From Prorocentrum cordatum (taxonomy: Eukaryota; Sar; Dinophyceae; Prorocentrales; Prorocentraceae): 38,056 bases of DNA. The stretch covers positions 15,001-53,056 of the forward strand of contig CAUYUJ010006522.1 in assembly GCA_963575745.1 (NCBI GenBank), written 5' to 3'. A program made the position numbers and the translations under genes. The notes below the pieces were generated by a model. It had not been told where the DNA came from. It made no database searches and saw nothing but the letters and a program-made list of their open reading frames with translations. Positions 8,206-17,279 of the stretch are shown here, in pieces (position 1 is the first letter of the stretch; each line of letters begins with the position of its first letter).

Positions 8206-10230
8206 TCAATTTCGGCGTGCCGATGTCATGTCAACACGCAAGAAAGACTTCCACCATTCCATGTATTGATGTCCAGTATGGCAGCCATATGGAAACCCAT
8301 CCGTCCACCCTTTCATGATACCTTCGTAGTCCGTCACAAAAATGATGCGTCCTGCCGACTTATGTTGCAGCGCTCTGGTTGCTGCCATGATCACTCCAGC
8401 ACCAGACGCCTGCCATGGGTAAGGCCCGTGTCCTGACGCAGCCGCCACCGTCGCTCCAGCGTCGTCAATCATAACGAAAGACCAACCCGCACGTGCACGA
8501 ACTTCACGACGTGGAAAGATACAACTTTCATCCGTGCAAACCACACCGCTGATTAAACCACTAACCGTACACTTGTGCCAATTGGTAATGCGCACCGTTG
8601 TCGGCAAAAGCGCATCGTAGGTAGGATCTGGCATGAGCCCCTTGGCAGTCATCATCGTGCGTGGATGCCGTTGCCCATGCTCCTGTTTGCCCCACTGCAG
8701 CAGGGTCCGTTCTGCTGCCTTCCAGCTGAAACGCTCGAGCGCATGCCAATCACACGTGAGGATACGCTGCGTATCCGTGCCAGCTTCCACCCTATACATG
8801 TCACACACTGGGCTGTGTACAGCACGCACCTGGTGTAGTCTCTCTTTGCAGTAGAGCCCTCCAGCCAGCCATGCGCGTATCATCCCAGCCCCTTTGTAGT
8901 CCTTCTGCGCCCTGAGCTTTCTGATGAGATGCTTGGCGGGCTCCAACAGGGGCAGTCCCGTGAGCCCTTCCATACCCGTAGAGTTTGGGACTTCACATAA
9001 AAGCCGGCGTTGTGTAGCTTGATTGTCCACTTTCTTGAGGGCTGCAGGGCCCATGTCGTGCAAGTCCAACTTCGCATCACATTCTGTGTGCCAGCAATCC
9101 CACGACGTCGCTTTCCAGCCAAACATCCTCAGAGTCATGACCACTGCACCTGCTGGCCCACGTATGCTCCGCCAAGTACCACAGTTATTCTGCGCCTGCA
9201 TGACTGCCGAAGCCATGGCCCAATGCTTGCCCCAATGTATGTGTACAGCCCTGATCCGATACACACGTGGGTACTCACCTGCTGCAAACGTGGGATCCGC
9301 TCTAGGACAATGCGAAAGCTGAAATTCCATGGTCCTGCACCTTCCACGAGCCGTCCCAAACAAGCCATGTCCAGCGATGCTTCTCACCAGCTTCAACTGT
9401 GTGTCTGACCTGCCTTTCACCTCCACCGTGTAAGTCCCTGACGCCAAACCTCCACCACGAAACAACCTTCCCATTTGCCGTCCTGCCAGCTCCAATCGTC
9501 GGTAGCGTGATATTCGCTTTGACGTAGCCAGGAATCGAGTCTGCTGCACCACTCCACCTGAACCACGTCGTAATGTTCGATCATGCCCAAGCTGTCGCAC
9601 AGTCCACCTGAACCTGTGTTGCTTGAGGGCCGTCTCAATCTGCTTCTCCAGCTCAGTGATGGTCGCGATGACATGCCCTTTATTCGGACTCAACTCTACA
9701 CCCAAATCTACCAGCTCCTTGCACAAACTTCTCGCAGCTGGTACGAGGACCCTTAGAGCTTGATGAGTTCCTGTAGCTTGCAAACTCCCATCATCAACCA
9801 CCTGTGTAAGATTGAGAGACGGCCACAGCGTATAGACCTGCTCATACGCACCCAGTGTGAATAGCATCGTCAGAGTTGTAGCAAACCCACACCCATCAAT
9901 AACTGCGTGATTATTCTTCACCGTCTCTGAAACCATGTTCCCATACCTGATCATGCGTCCACCTGCATACGATTTGAGAAACAAGGCCAACCGCGATCGC
10001 TTGAGACCGTGCCTGCACCCCACTGCCCTTAAGGTTGCATGCGGGATCTTCTCAACAGCTTCCTTCAGTTCTAACATCACCGTTGCTGTGTGCCTTTTGA
10101 GCGCTAGACTAGCTTCAGCAAGGAGTGACTGTGTCCATACCGCCTGCTCGTAGCACGGCATTCCTGGGACTTCAACACCGCGACTGAACGCAACTGTTGC
10201 ACCCCCACAATCCGGAATCCTTCCAAAACA
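8206..10230 (-). CDS. LINE-type reverse transcriptase with RNase H-like C-terminus
   Basis: The longest credible coding frame in the window. Counting from the first Met (codon at 10161) it is 651 aa. The frame is also open 23 codons upstream to a TAG at 10233, and that extension reads as protein-like (PDCGGATVAFSRG). The N-terminal part resembles a reverse transcriptase palm: MLELKEAVEKI at residues 29-39 fits motif A, though Glu stands where Asp is usual; DGCGFATTLT at 89-98 fits the motif B region; VVDDGSLQATG at 121-131 is motif C with both Asp residues. A middle region of about 350 aa has no named domain. The C-terminal part contains CTDESC (542-547) and FVTDYEGIMKGW (608-619), which fit the first and last Asp strands of RNase H; I see no clear catalytic Glu between them. 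The frame stops before the expected final RNase H segment. It has lost its N-terminal endonuclease region and has substituted key residues, so it is probably a dead or 5'-truncated LINE despite the long frame. Confidence 0.75.
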   Translation of the reverse strand, partial: CFGRIPDCGGATVAFSRGVEVPGMPCYEQAVWTQSLLAEASLALKRHTATVMLELKEAVEKIPHATLRAVGCRHGLKRSRLALFLKSYAGGRMIRYGNMVSETVKNNHAVIDGCGFATTLTMLFTLGAYEQVYTLWPSLNLTQVVDDGSLQATGTHQALRVLVPAARSLCKELVDLGVELSPNKGHVIATITELEKQIETALKQHRFRWTVRQLGHDRTLRRGSGGVVQQTRFLATSKRISRYRRLELAGRQMGRLFRGGGLASGTYTVEVKGRSDTQLKLVRSIAGHGLFGTARGRCRTMEFQLSHCPRADPTFAAGEYPRVYRIRAVHIHWGKHWAMASAVMQAQNNCGTWRSIRGPAGAVVMTLRMFGWKATSWDCWHTECDAKLDLHDMGPAALKKVDNQATQRRLLCEVPNSTGMEGLTGLPLLEPAKHLIRKLRAQKDYKGAGMIRAWLAGGLYCKERLHQVRAVHSPVCDMYRVEAGTDTQRILTCDWHALERFSWKAAERTLLQWGKQEHGQRHPRTMMTAKGLMPDPTYDALLPTTVRITNWHKCTVSGLISGVVCTDESCIFPRREVRARAGWSFVMIDDAGATVAAASGHGPYPWQASGAGVIMAATRALQHKSAGRIIFVTDYEGIMKGWTDGFPYGCHTGHQYMEWWKSFLRVDMTSARRN

Positions 10231-10285
10231 CTATTTACAATACGTTGACCATTACCTGAAACTCCTACAAGTTTGAAAAACGAAT

Positions 10286-10439
10286 GTGCGCGGCGCTAAA
10301 GAGAGAGCCGCATTTCCAAACGCCCTCAGTCCGCGAAACTCTTGCCAATGTTTAAAAAGAAAGTGCGCGGCGCTAAGGCGAGAGTCAATTTGTGGAAACG
10401 GCCCGCCCTGCATCTGCGAAACTGTTGCCAATGCTGAGA
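10286..10439 (+). repeat. Two tandem copies of a 77-bp unit
   Basis: GTGCGCGGCGCTAA begins at 10286 and again at 10363. Both units share a GCGAAACT.TTGCCAATG segment near the end. This lies just upstream (minus sense) of the large RT frame. Its CGGCGC and GAGAG words resemble the R1 tandem units. Confidence 0.75.
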
Positions 10440-11191
10440 TTCAGAATCATAAATGGTGAGGAAAGCTCAAGCGAAACGCCCGGCCCGCCCTTTCGACTGG
10501 CCTCGGGGTGCGACAGGGAGAAACTATGTATAAGGAAGAGGAATGCAAGAGGAGGAGGAGGAGGAAGAGGAGGAGGAGGAGGAGGAGGGGGAGCAGGAGG
10601 AGGAGGATTGAGGGCGAAGAAGACTTAGCAGCTGGGGGAGGAGAGAGGAGCAATAGTTTTGGCAAGCGGGCACTGACGGGCGGGTCGAGCGAACGGGTCC
10701 AAACGGGCGGACACTGACAGGCGGATCGGGCGGGCGGGGCGTTGAGGCGGGCGGGCGGGGGCTTCCAAGCACGCGGACGGGCGTGCCCTGACGAGCGGGT
10801 CGGGCGAGCGGACCCTGACGGGCGGGTCGGGCGGTCGGACCCTCACGGCCGCGTCGGGCGGGTGGACCCTAACGAGCGGGTCGGGGGGGACATTGAAGCG
10901 GGCGGGCGGGTTTCAAGCAGTCCAGGCGAACGGGCGGACCCCAACGGCGGGTCGGGCAGGCGGGCCATGGAAGAGAGCTGCAAATTGCGAAAAAGCTTCA
11001 AGCGAGAGCTCGAGCCCCAAGTAACTTGCAAGGAGGTGTCTTGCGAAAGCGCGATTCATGGACGGCGAGGGCGCGGCGCTTGAATGAATTGGAAGGGAAA
11101 CCTTGAGCGAGAACGCGGTTCCTCAGTACATTGCGGGAAGATCCAGCGAGAGAACGCGAATTTGAATAAGTTGTGATGGAATATCAGGCGT
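10440..11191 (+). repeat. R1 copy g upstream portion: purine, GGGCGGG and tandem tracts
   Basis: A (GGA)n-like purine tract at about 10530-10625 is followed by roughly 300 bp of GGGCGGGTCGGGCGGGCGGACCC variants (10675-10975), then a few GAAG-type tandem units (10975-11190). The GGGCGGG block here is the longest in the window and has strong quadruplex potential. Confidence 0.8.
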
Positions 11192-11352
11192 GAGCCGTTG
11201 TTGATGTAGTCCGGGAGCCAGGGAGCCAGTCTGAGGCTCAAGACTTCCCTTTTACGAAAAGGTACGAGCCCTGGCGGTTGGGGACACTCCACTCGAACAA
11301 ATGCCATGGGCATCGATCAGGGAGGATCAAAAATATTTGTTCTTCACAGATG
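11192..11352 (+). repeat. R1 left block, copy g
   Basis: TGAGCCGTTGTTGATGTAGT starts the block. GGGACACTCCACTCGAACAAATG and a TTTGTTCTTCACAGATGA ending align with the other left blocks. A trinucleotide array starts immediately after, at the same place as in copies b and d. Confidence 0.85.
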
Positions 11353-11353
11353 A

Positions 11354-11406
11354 AAGCTCATCATCATCATCAGCAGCAGCAGCTGCAGCAGCAGCATCAG
11401 CATCAG

Positions 11407-11488
<82 letters not shown>

Positions 11489-11689
11489 TTCATCATCAGC
11501 AGCAGCAGCAGCAGCATCATCAGCATCATCAGCATCGTCACCATCATCATCATCAACATCATTATATTCTTCATCATCATCATAATCAGCAGCAGCATCA
11601 TCATCATCAGCGTAATCAGCATCATCAGCATCATCATCCTCATCAGCATCATCATCATCATCAGCAGCAGCATCATCATCATCATCATG

Positions 11690-11726
<37 letters not shown>

Positions 11727-11750
11727 GCATCGTCATCATCGTTATCGTCA
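11354..11750 (+). repeat. CAT/CAG trinucleotide array, ~400 bp
   Basis: Mostly CAT with CAG interruptions on the plus strand. It gives artefactual poly-His, poly-Ser and poly-Met frames. No R1 right block follows: the sequence continues as TGCCTCCTGCTTCGGGC, so the 3' half is missing or replaced. Confidence 0.95.
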
Positions 11751-12265
11751 TGCCTCCTGCTTCGGGCTGTGTTTCCTCAATCATTCCCCTCTTCTCCTTC
11801 TTGTGTGTTCCCATCTCCTGCAAGCGGGGCTTGATGATGGACTGGAGACGAAGAGGAGAGAAGATACGGACGAAAGGCAGGTGGAGGAAACTAGAGAGCG
11901 CAGGAAGCAGAGGGGAAGGGGGAGGAAAAGCAGGAAGCGAATCGGAAGCGCAGAAAAAGTCAACGTTAAACTCGGCCAGTGCATGCTCATGCTCTACTTC
12001 AAATCATCTTCCCTCCTCCAGCGATAGATACATGGAAGAAGCAGGGAGGAGAGGACAGGAGTGCGGGAAGACAATTATACGTGAGGAGGGAAAGGAGGAG
12101 GCGAGACAGACGTCCTTGCCAGGAGGAAGGGCCTGTGCCTGACTTTGGGCTATGCTTTGCAGCGGGCATGAGAGGGAGCTCAGATGGGAGAGTGGGGGGG
12201 GTTCAGGGGGGAGGAGGTAGAAGGGGCAAACGTGACGGAAGAGCTCTGCCGTCCCCTACTGTGGT
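11751..12265. other. Unassigned, purine-biased
   Basis: Plus-strand A/G-rich patches occur at 11830-11960 and 12040-12120, and a G-rich patch at 12190-12220. No gene is recognised. Confidence 0.4.
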
Positions 12266-12430
12266 GGGGCTCTCGTCGGGTCCTCTTGGAGGCTGTCCTG
12301 GTGCTCGGGAAACCATCTTCTGGACTCTTGAGGACCTCTCGTGGCGTCTTGGAGTTCTCTTGGAGCCTTCTTGGGCCCTGGTAGGACAATCCTGGAGCTC
12401 TCGAATGACATCTCGGGGCGCTCTTGGGCA
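12266..12430 (-). repeat. CCCCAAGAGGCC-type minisatellite, minus orientation
   Basis: Degenerate units read as CTCTTGGAG, CTCGTGGCG and similar words on the plus strand. This is the reverse complement of the CCAAGAGG family. Confidence 0.65.
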
Positions 12431-12513
12431 ATCTATCCGCCACCGTGCACCCTAGCACGTTGGGGCGTGTTAGAATGGCAGGTGCTGTCTGGTAGGGCTT
12501 CTGTAAGTCTTCC

Positions 12514-12514
<1 letters not shown>

Positions 12515-12552
<38 letters not shown>

Positions 12553-12555
12553 GCG
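12515..12555 (+). repeat. (GA)n(GACA)n microsatellite
   Basis: A GAGAGAGA run passes into GACAGACAGACA repeats. Confidence 0.95.
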
Positions 12556-12559
12556 CATT

Positions 12560-12785
12560 CCAAATTCGCTTGCCTTGGAAAATCCCCACAACACAAAGGA
12601 GTCGCCGAAACCAAGGGACCCCCTCCCCGAAAAAATCCAGAGGCCCCCTCCGAAACCAAGGACCCCACCCAAACCCCACCCCCTTCCCCCAGAGGGGGGT
12701 TACGACCCCTCCCCCCTTGCCTTGAGCAAGGGGGGTTTGAACCTCCCGCCCCTCCCCCCTCCCCACACCCTCTCGCCGCTGGCAA
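12560..12785 (+). repeat. C-rich degenerate repeats with a foldback
   Basis: GAAACCAAGGACCCC-like words recur at about 12608 and 12650. At 12690-12745, GAGGGGGGTTACGACCCC and CTTGAGCAAGG form small hairpins resembling the CTTCGGGGAGGGG part of the TIR elements. Confidence 0.6.
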
Positions 12786-12786
12786 A

Positions 12787-13064
12787 CGAGGACGACGACC
12801 TCCACCACGACGACAACGACCACCACGACGACAACGACGAGGATGACGACGACAACGACGACGACGACGACGACGCCGACAACCACCACCACCACCACCA
12901 CCGCCACGACGACGACGACGACCAGCGACCAACGACCGGCGACCGACAACCGGCCACCGACGACCCACGACCGACGACCGACGACCACAACAACGACGAC
13001 GACAACGACCCACGACGACGGCGACGGCGACGGCGAAAACTAAAACGACGACGGCCACGACAAC

Positions 13065-13102
<38 letters not shown>

Positions 13103-13125
13103 CGAAAACGAAAACGAAAACGAAA

Positions 13126-13171
<46 letters not shown>

Positions 13172-13214
13172 CCGACGGCCGACGACAACAACGACGACGA
13201 CGACGACGGCGAAA

Positions 13215-13267
<53 letters not shown>

Positions 13268-13278
13268 AACAACGACGA

Positions 13279-13312
<34 letters not shown>

Positions 13313-13371
13313 AACGACGACGACGACGACGAAGACGACGACGGCCGACGGCCGACGGCGACAACGACGAC

Positions 13372-13406
<35 letters not shown>

Positions 13407-13427
13407 GCGACGGCGACGGTGACTATT
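12787..13427 (+). repeat. (GAC)n array, ~640 bp
   Basis: Mostly GAC/ACG/CGA units with blocks of GGCGACGGCGAC, GGCCGACGG and GAAAACGAAAACG. Very GC-rich and partly self-complementary (CGGCCGACGGCCG). All the long open frames (poly-Asp, poly-Arg, poly-Val, poly-Ser) follow from the array. Confidence 0.95.
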
Positions 13428-13464
13428 TTTGAATACTCCTCCTGTAGAGGGACAGGCCCGACTG
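13428..13464 (+). mobile_element. Isolated end of the TCGGGCATGTCC MITE family
   Basis: TCCTCCTGTAGAGGGACAGG followed by CCCGACTGTAAG matches the right end of the element at 23118-23260 (CCTGTAGAGGGACAAGCCCGA). It lies directly after the (GAC)n array. No left end is visible before the array. Confidence 0.65.
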
Positions 13465-13625
13465 TAAGTCTAAGACGGCCCAGGCATACCACCAGGGCAG
13501 CCAAGACGGCCCAAGAGGCCCCAAGACGGCCCCACAGCGGCCCAAGAGGGCCTCCAGAAGGGCCCAAGAGGTGCACAACACGGCCCAAAGTGCGCCACGA
13601 GAGCCTCCAGAATGGCCTGAAGGGG
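13465..13625 (+). repeat. CCCCAAGAGGCC-type minisatellite
   Basis: About a dozen degenerate 11-13 bp units such as GCCCAAGAGGCC and CCCAAGACGGC in plus orientation, opposite in orientation to the array at 12266-12430. Confidence 0.85.
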
Positions 13626-13684
13626 TCAAGGTCATTGATTATTGTACATGATCCCGGCGCGACTTCAACTAGGGGAAAGCTCCC

Positions 13685-13955
13685 TACTGCATGGGCGCAT
13701 TGCGTGGCATTGCTTGGCATTGTTTGGCATTGCTCGGCAATGCTTGACATTGCTTGGCATATTGATTAGCATGTTGCTTGGCAGTGTTTGGCAATACTTG
13801 GCGTTGCTTGGTATTGGCTTGCATTGCTTTACATTGCGTTGAACTGCTCTCTACTGCTTGGTACTGCTTGGCATTGCTCAGCATTGCTTAGCATTGCTTT
13901 GCATTGCGTGGCATTGCAGAGCATTGCTTGGCATTGCGTGGCGAGGCAGCAAAGA
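13685..13955 (+). repeat. GCATTGCTTG decamer array
   Basis: About 25 tandem or near-tandem copies of GCATTGCTTG with single-base variation. Short open frames on both strands are artefacts. Confidence 0.95.
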
Positions 13956-14110
13956 GCACGTACCAAGGAAGCAAGGAGCCAAGAGCAAGGAACCAAGACC
14001 AAGAAACAAAAGAACAAAGGAAACAAAGGAACCAAAGAATCAAGACTAATAAACCAAGGAAAAAAGTCCACGGAACCAAGAAACCAAGACCAAGGAACGT
14101 CCTGCAAGAT
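13956..14110 (+). repeat. CCAAGGAA / ACCAAGA short repeats
   Basis: A/C/G-only stretch of variable AACCAAGA, CAAGGAACCA and AAGAAACAAA words following the decamer array. CTTGG of the decamer gives way to CCAAG here, as if the repeat family inverted. Confidence 0.75.
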
Positions 14111-14299
14111 GGCAAGACCAAGAAACCCCTAGGAATCCCCATGCAAAGAAACAAGACCGAGGAACCTCGAGGAACCCCGGCGCGACCAGGACCAGAACCC
14201 TCTGGATTCTTCGCAAACATGTAAGAACCCTACGGCAAAGGCAAACTGGGGAAAGAAAATCGCGACAAACGTGGGCGTTCTTGCCATTTCGAGTGTCCG

Positions 14300-14530
14300 T
14301 CAGCCCAAGCCGGCCTCAGAGGCTTCCAAGTCAGGGCCCCAAGACGGCCTCACGAGGGCCCAAGAGATCTCCAAGACGGCCCCAAGACGGCCTAAGAAAC
14401 GCCCAAGACAGACCTAAAGGCCCAGAGACCTCCAGAGAGGGCCCGAGTCACCCAAGTCGCTCCCAAAAAACAACAGAAGGTCCCCAAGAGGCCTCCAGGA
14501 AGCCCCCCAAGAGGCACGGTGGAGGTTCCA
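14300..14530 (+). repeat. CCCCAAGAGGCC-type minisatellite
   Basis: Units such as CCCCAAGACGGCC, GGCCCAAGAGATC and CCCCAAGAGGC repeat with variation in plus orientation. Confidence 0.8.
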
Positions 14531-14618
14531 AGAAAGGAGGAGGGAATGACATGAACAGAGGCCGACGACGATGAAGACAGCGAAAGACACCCCAACACGA
14601 CTCGGTAGCAGTACAGCG

Positions 14619-15325
14619 TGTCACACGTCACGTTTCTCTCGATGCCACGGACGACAGGGACCTCATCCTCCTTCTCCTCCTCCTCCTCCCCCTCTTCCTC
14701 CTCCTCCTCCTTCTCCTCCTACCCCTCCTCCTACTCATCCTTCTCTTCCTCCTCCGCCTTCCTCCTCCTACTCCTCCTCCTCCTCCTCCTCCTCCTTCTC
14801 ATCATCCTCCTCCTCCTGCTCCTCTTCCTCCTCCTGAGGATAACAACATGTCGCATGTAACAACCTTCATCCTCCTCCTCCTCCTCCTCCTCCTCCTCCT
14901 CCCTCCTCCTCATGCACCTCTCCTCCTCCTCCTCCTCCTCCTCCTCATCCCCCCTCCTCCTCCTCCTCCTCCTCCTCCTCCTCCTCCTCCTCCTCCTCCT
15001 CCCCTCATCCTTCACTTGCTCTTCTTCCACAACTTCCTCCACTTCCTCCTCGTCGCCCGCTGTGCTACGATATTTGATAACATTCTCCCCTAGTCACGCG
15101 TGACAGGCTTCATCATCATCCTTCTCCCCCTCCTTCTCCTCCACTTACTCCTCTTCCTCATGCTCCGACTCCTGCTCATCCTCATTATCCTCGTCTTCTT
15201 CCTGGGGACGCACAGTGTCACATGTGACAGTCTTCGTCAGCTTCCTCATCTGCCTCGCCCGATTATTTCCCCCTCCTCCTCCTCCTCCTCCTCCTCCGCC
15301 TCCTCCTCCGTGACAGCATCATCAG
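14619..15325 (+). repeat. (TCC)n blocks each preceded by a TGTCACATGTGACA-like palindrome
   Basis: Pyrimidine arrays (TCC/TCT) occupy about 14665-14835, 14868-15050, 15112-15175 and 15268-15310. Each is preceded by a related palindromic box: TGTCACACGTCACGTTTC (14619), ATGTCGCATGTAACAACC (14848), AGTCACGCGTGACAGGC (15092) and TGTCACATGTGACAGTC (15216). The whole looks like a higher-order repeat of box plus array. Confidence 0.8.
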
Positions 15326-15379
15326 CATGATCTTCAGAAGCAGCATCATCATCCTCTGTTTACGATGACTATTAAGATT

Positions 15380-16315
15380 AATGTTATTATTCTTCCTCAT
15401 CAGCATCAGCATCGTCATCGTACTCAGCATCATCACTATCATCATCAGTATCGCCATCGTCACCAGAATCAGCATCATCAGCACCATCAGCATCATGAGC
15501 ATCACCATCAGCGTCACCATCATCATCAGCATCGTCATCACCACCATCATCATCCTCATCATCAGCAGCAGCAGCATCAGCATCATCATCATCAGCATCG
15601 TCAGCATCATCAGCATCGTCAGCATCATCATCATCATAAGAATCAGCATCAGCTGCATCATAATCATCAACATCACAATCATCGTCATCAACACCACCAG
15701 CATCATCACTATCAGCATGATCAGCATGATCAGCCGCATCACGATCAGCAGCAGCAGCATCATTATTAGCATCATCATCAGCGCCAGCATCATCGTTGCT
15801 ATCGTCATCAGCAACAGAAACAGCATCAGCATTAGCATCACCATCATCAGCATCATCGTCATCGGCATCATCATCGTCATCGTCAGTATCATCATCACCA
15901 TCATCATCGCCATCAGCATTACCATAAGCATCAGCGATAATATTATCAGCAGTACCAGCATCATCGGCATCAGCAGCATCACCATCAGCATCAACATCAT
16001 CAACATCAATATCAGCATCGCCATCCTTATCATCAACATTACCGTCACTGTCAACAACATCGGTCGCGTCACCATCATCATCATCAGCATCATCATCATC
16101 CCCATCATCGGAATGGTCAACATCATGAACACCACCACCATCATCACAACAATCATCATGATCAGCAGGATCAGCAGCATCATGATCAGCAGCATCAGCG
16201 TCGCCATCATCATCCTCAGCATCATCAGAATCATCAGAATCATCATCATCAGCAGCAGCATCATCATCATCTTCATGATCACCAACGTTGTCATCATGTT
16301 CATGATAGTATTATG
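15380..16315 (+). repeat. CAT/CAG/CAC trinucleotide array, ~940 bp
   Basis: Interrupted array, mainly CAT with CAG, CGT and CAC variants. The 352-aa and 393-aa frames on the two strands (Met/Leu-rich and Ile/Ser-rich) are array artefacts. Confidence 0.95.
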
Positions 16316-16337
16316 TCTCAATGAGAACTATAACCAT

Positions 16338-16382
16338 CGCGCGCGCTTCGCGCGCGCTCAAGTTCTAGCTAGGCTCGACAGG
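16338..16382 (+). repeat. CG-palindrome motif with TTCTAGCTAGGCTCGACAGG, copy 1
   Basis: GCGCGCGCTTCGCGCGCGC forms a hairpin and is followed by CAAGTTCTAGCTAGGCTCG and ACAGG. The same arrangement recurs at 17012-17055. The alternating CG could adopt Z-DNA. Confidence 0.7.
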
Positions 16383-16690
16383 CCATTGCATGGAATCTCA
16401 ATCGTTGAAGTGCCTTGTGCATCGAACGACCTTCTTGAAGTCCCTGCGCAAGCCTCGGAAGCGTATAGAAGGGAAAATGCGGAAACCACAACATCATCCA
16501 TTTCCTTTAAGTGTTCGATGAGTTTGGGCCCTCGAGGGTTTCCTGAAATCTGTGTTCAGTAGTGACGGAGGCCTTAATTATGGTTCGTCGTGGATAAATG
16601 GGCAGGGGGTAAGATTTTTAAAAAGGGAATTCTTGGAATTCCAGTATTGTTCCAAATTGCCATGCCTGGGCAGTGGGTCTGAACTTTCCT
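16383..16690. other. Unassigned spacer between CG-palindrome and minisatellite
   Basis: Unique-looking sequence of moderate GC content. No coding frame or motif is recognised. GGAATTCTTGGAATTCC at about 16627 is a short palindrome. Confidence 0.4.
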
Positions 16691-16985
16691 GGATACAGGC
16701 CATGGACTGCTGGGACGCCTCTGGGGGCCTTTTGGTGGCGTCTCGGGAGTCTTTCGGGACCTCTTGGAAAGCTCTTGGTGCCTCCTGGGAGCCTCCCGCG
16801 AGTCTCTGAAGGCATCTGGGAGGCGCCTCGAGAGCCTTTGCGAGAAACTTGGAGCCATCTTGAGGCAAAGCGCGAACCTTTCCCGGGAGTCTTCAGGGAG
16901 TCTCCGCAGGCATCTGGGGGGAGCCTCGAGAACCTCTGGGAGAACCTTGGGGCCACCTTGGGGCAAAGCGCTCGTATGGCTTTGG
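16690..16985 (-). repeat. CCCCAAGAGGCC-type minisatellite, minus orientation
   Basis: Units such as GGACCTCTTGG, GGCATCTGGGAGGC and GAGCCTCGAGAACCTC on the plus strand. A longer duplication is also visible: TCTGAAGGCATCTGGGAGG (about 16804) and TCCGCAGGCATCTGGGG (about 16904). Confidence 0.75.
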
Positions 16986-17011
16986 GGGGTCCCCTCTGTT
17001 GTCTCTTTCTT

Positions 17012-17055
17012 GGCGCGCGCCCGCGCGCGCCGACGTTCTACGTAGGCTAGACAGG
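17012..17055 (+). repeat. CG-palindrome motif, copy 2
   Basis: GGCGCGCGCCCGCGCGCGCC, then GACGTTCTACGTAGGCTAG and ACAGG. The palindrome is kept while its centre differs from copy 1, so the pairing rather than the exact bases may be conserved. Confidence 0.7.
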
Positions 17056-17279
17056 TGAACTCATGGGAGCTCGATTTTTACGGTGGTTTCAGGGGCAGCC
17101 ATGAGGACACGAAGACGACCCAAGAGAGTGCCAAGACAGCGTCAGAGAGTTCAACAGCACTCCCGAAAAATCTTTGCAATGTGACCCCGAAGTCTTATGG
17201 GGCTCAGGATGAACTTGAACAAAAGAGAATCACTGGAATCCTCTTTTTTTCCAAGTGGGGCCTCTTAACACTAACATGT

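Noticed and set aside
12180-13750. 394-aa minus and 363-aa plus frames
   Set aside because: Poly-Arg, Val, Asp and Ser translations of (GAC)n. Both strands are open over the same bases.
15263-16562. Very long open frames (352 and 393 aa) on both strands
   Set aside because: They coincide with the CAT/CAG array and are made of Met/Leu or Ile/Ser runs; trinucleotide arrays lack stops in most phases.
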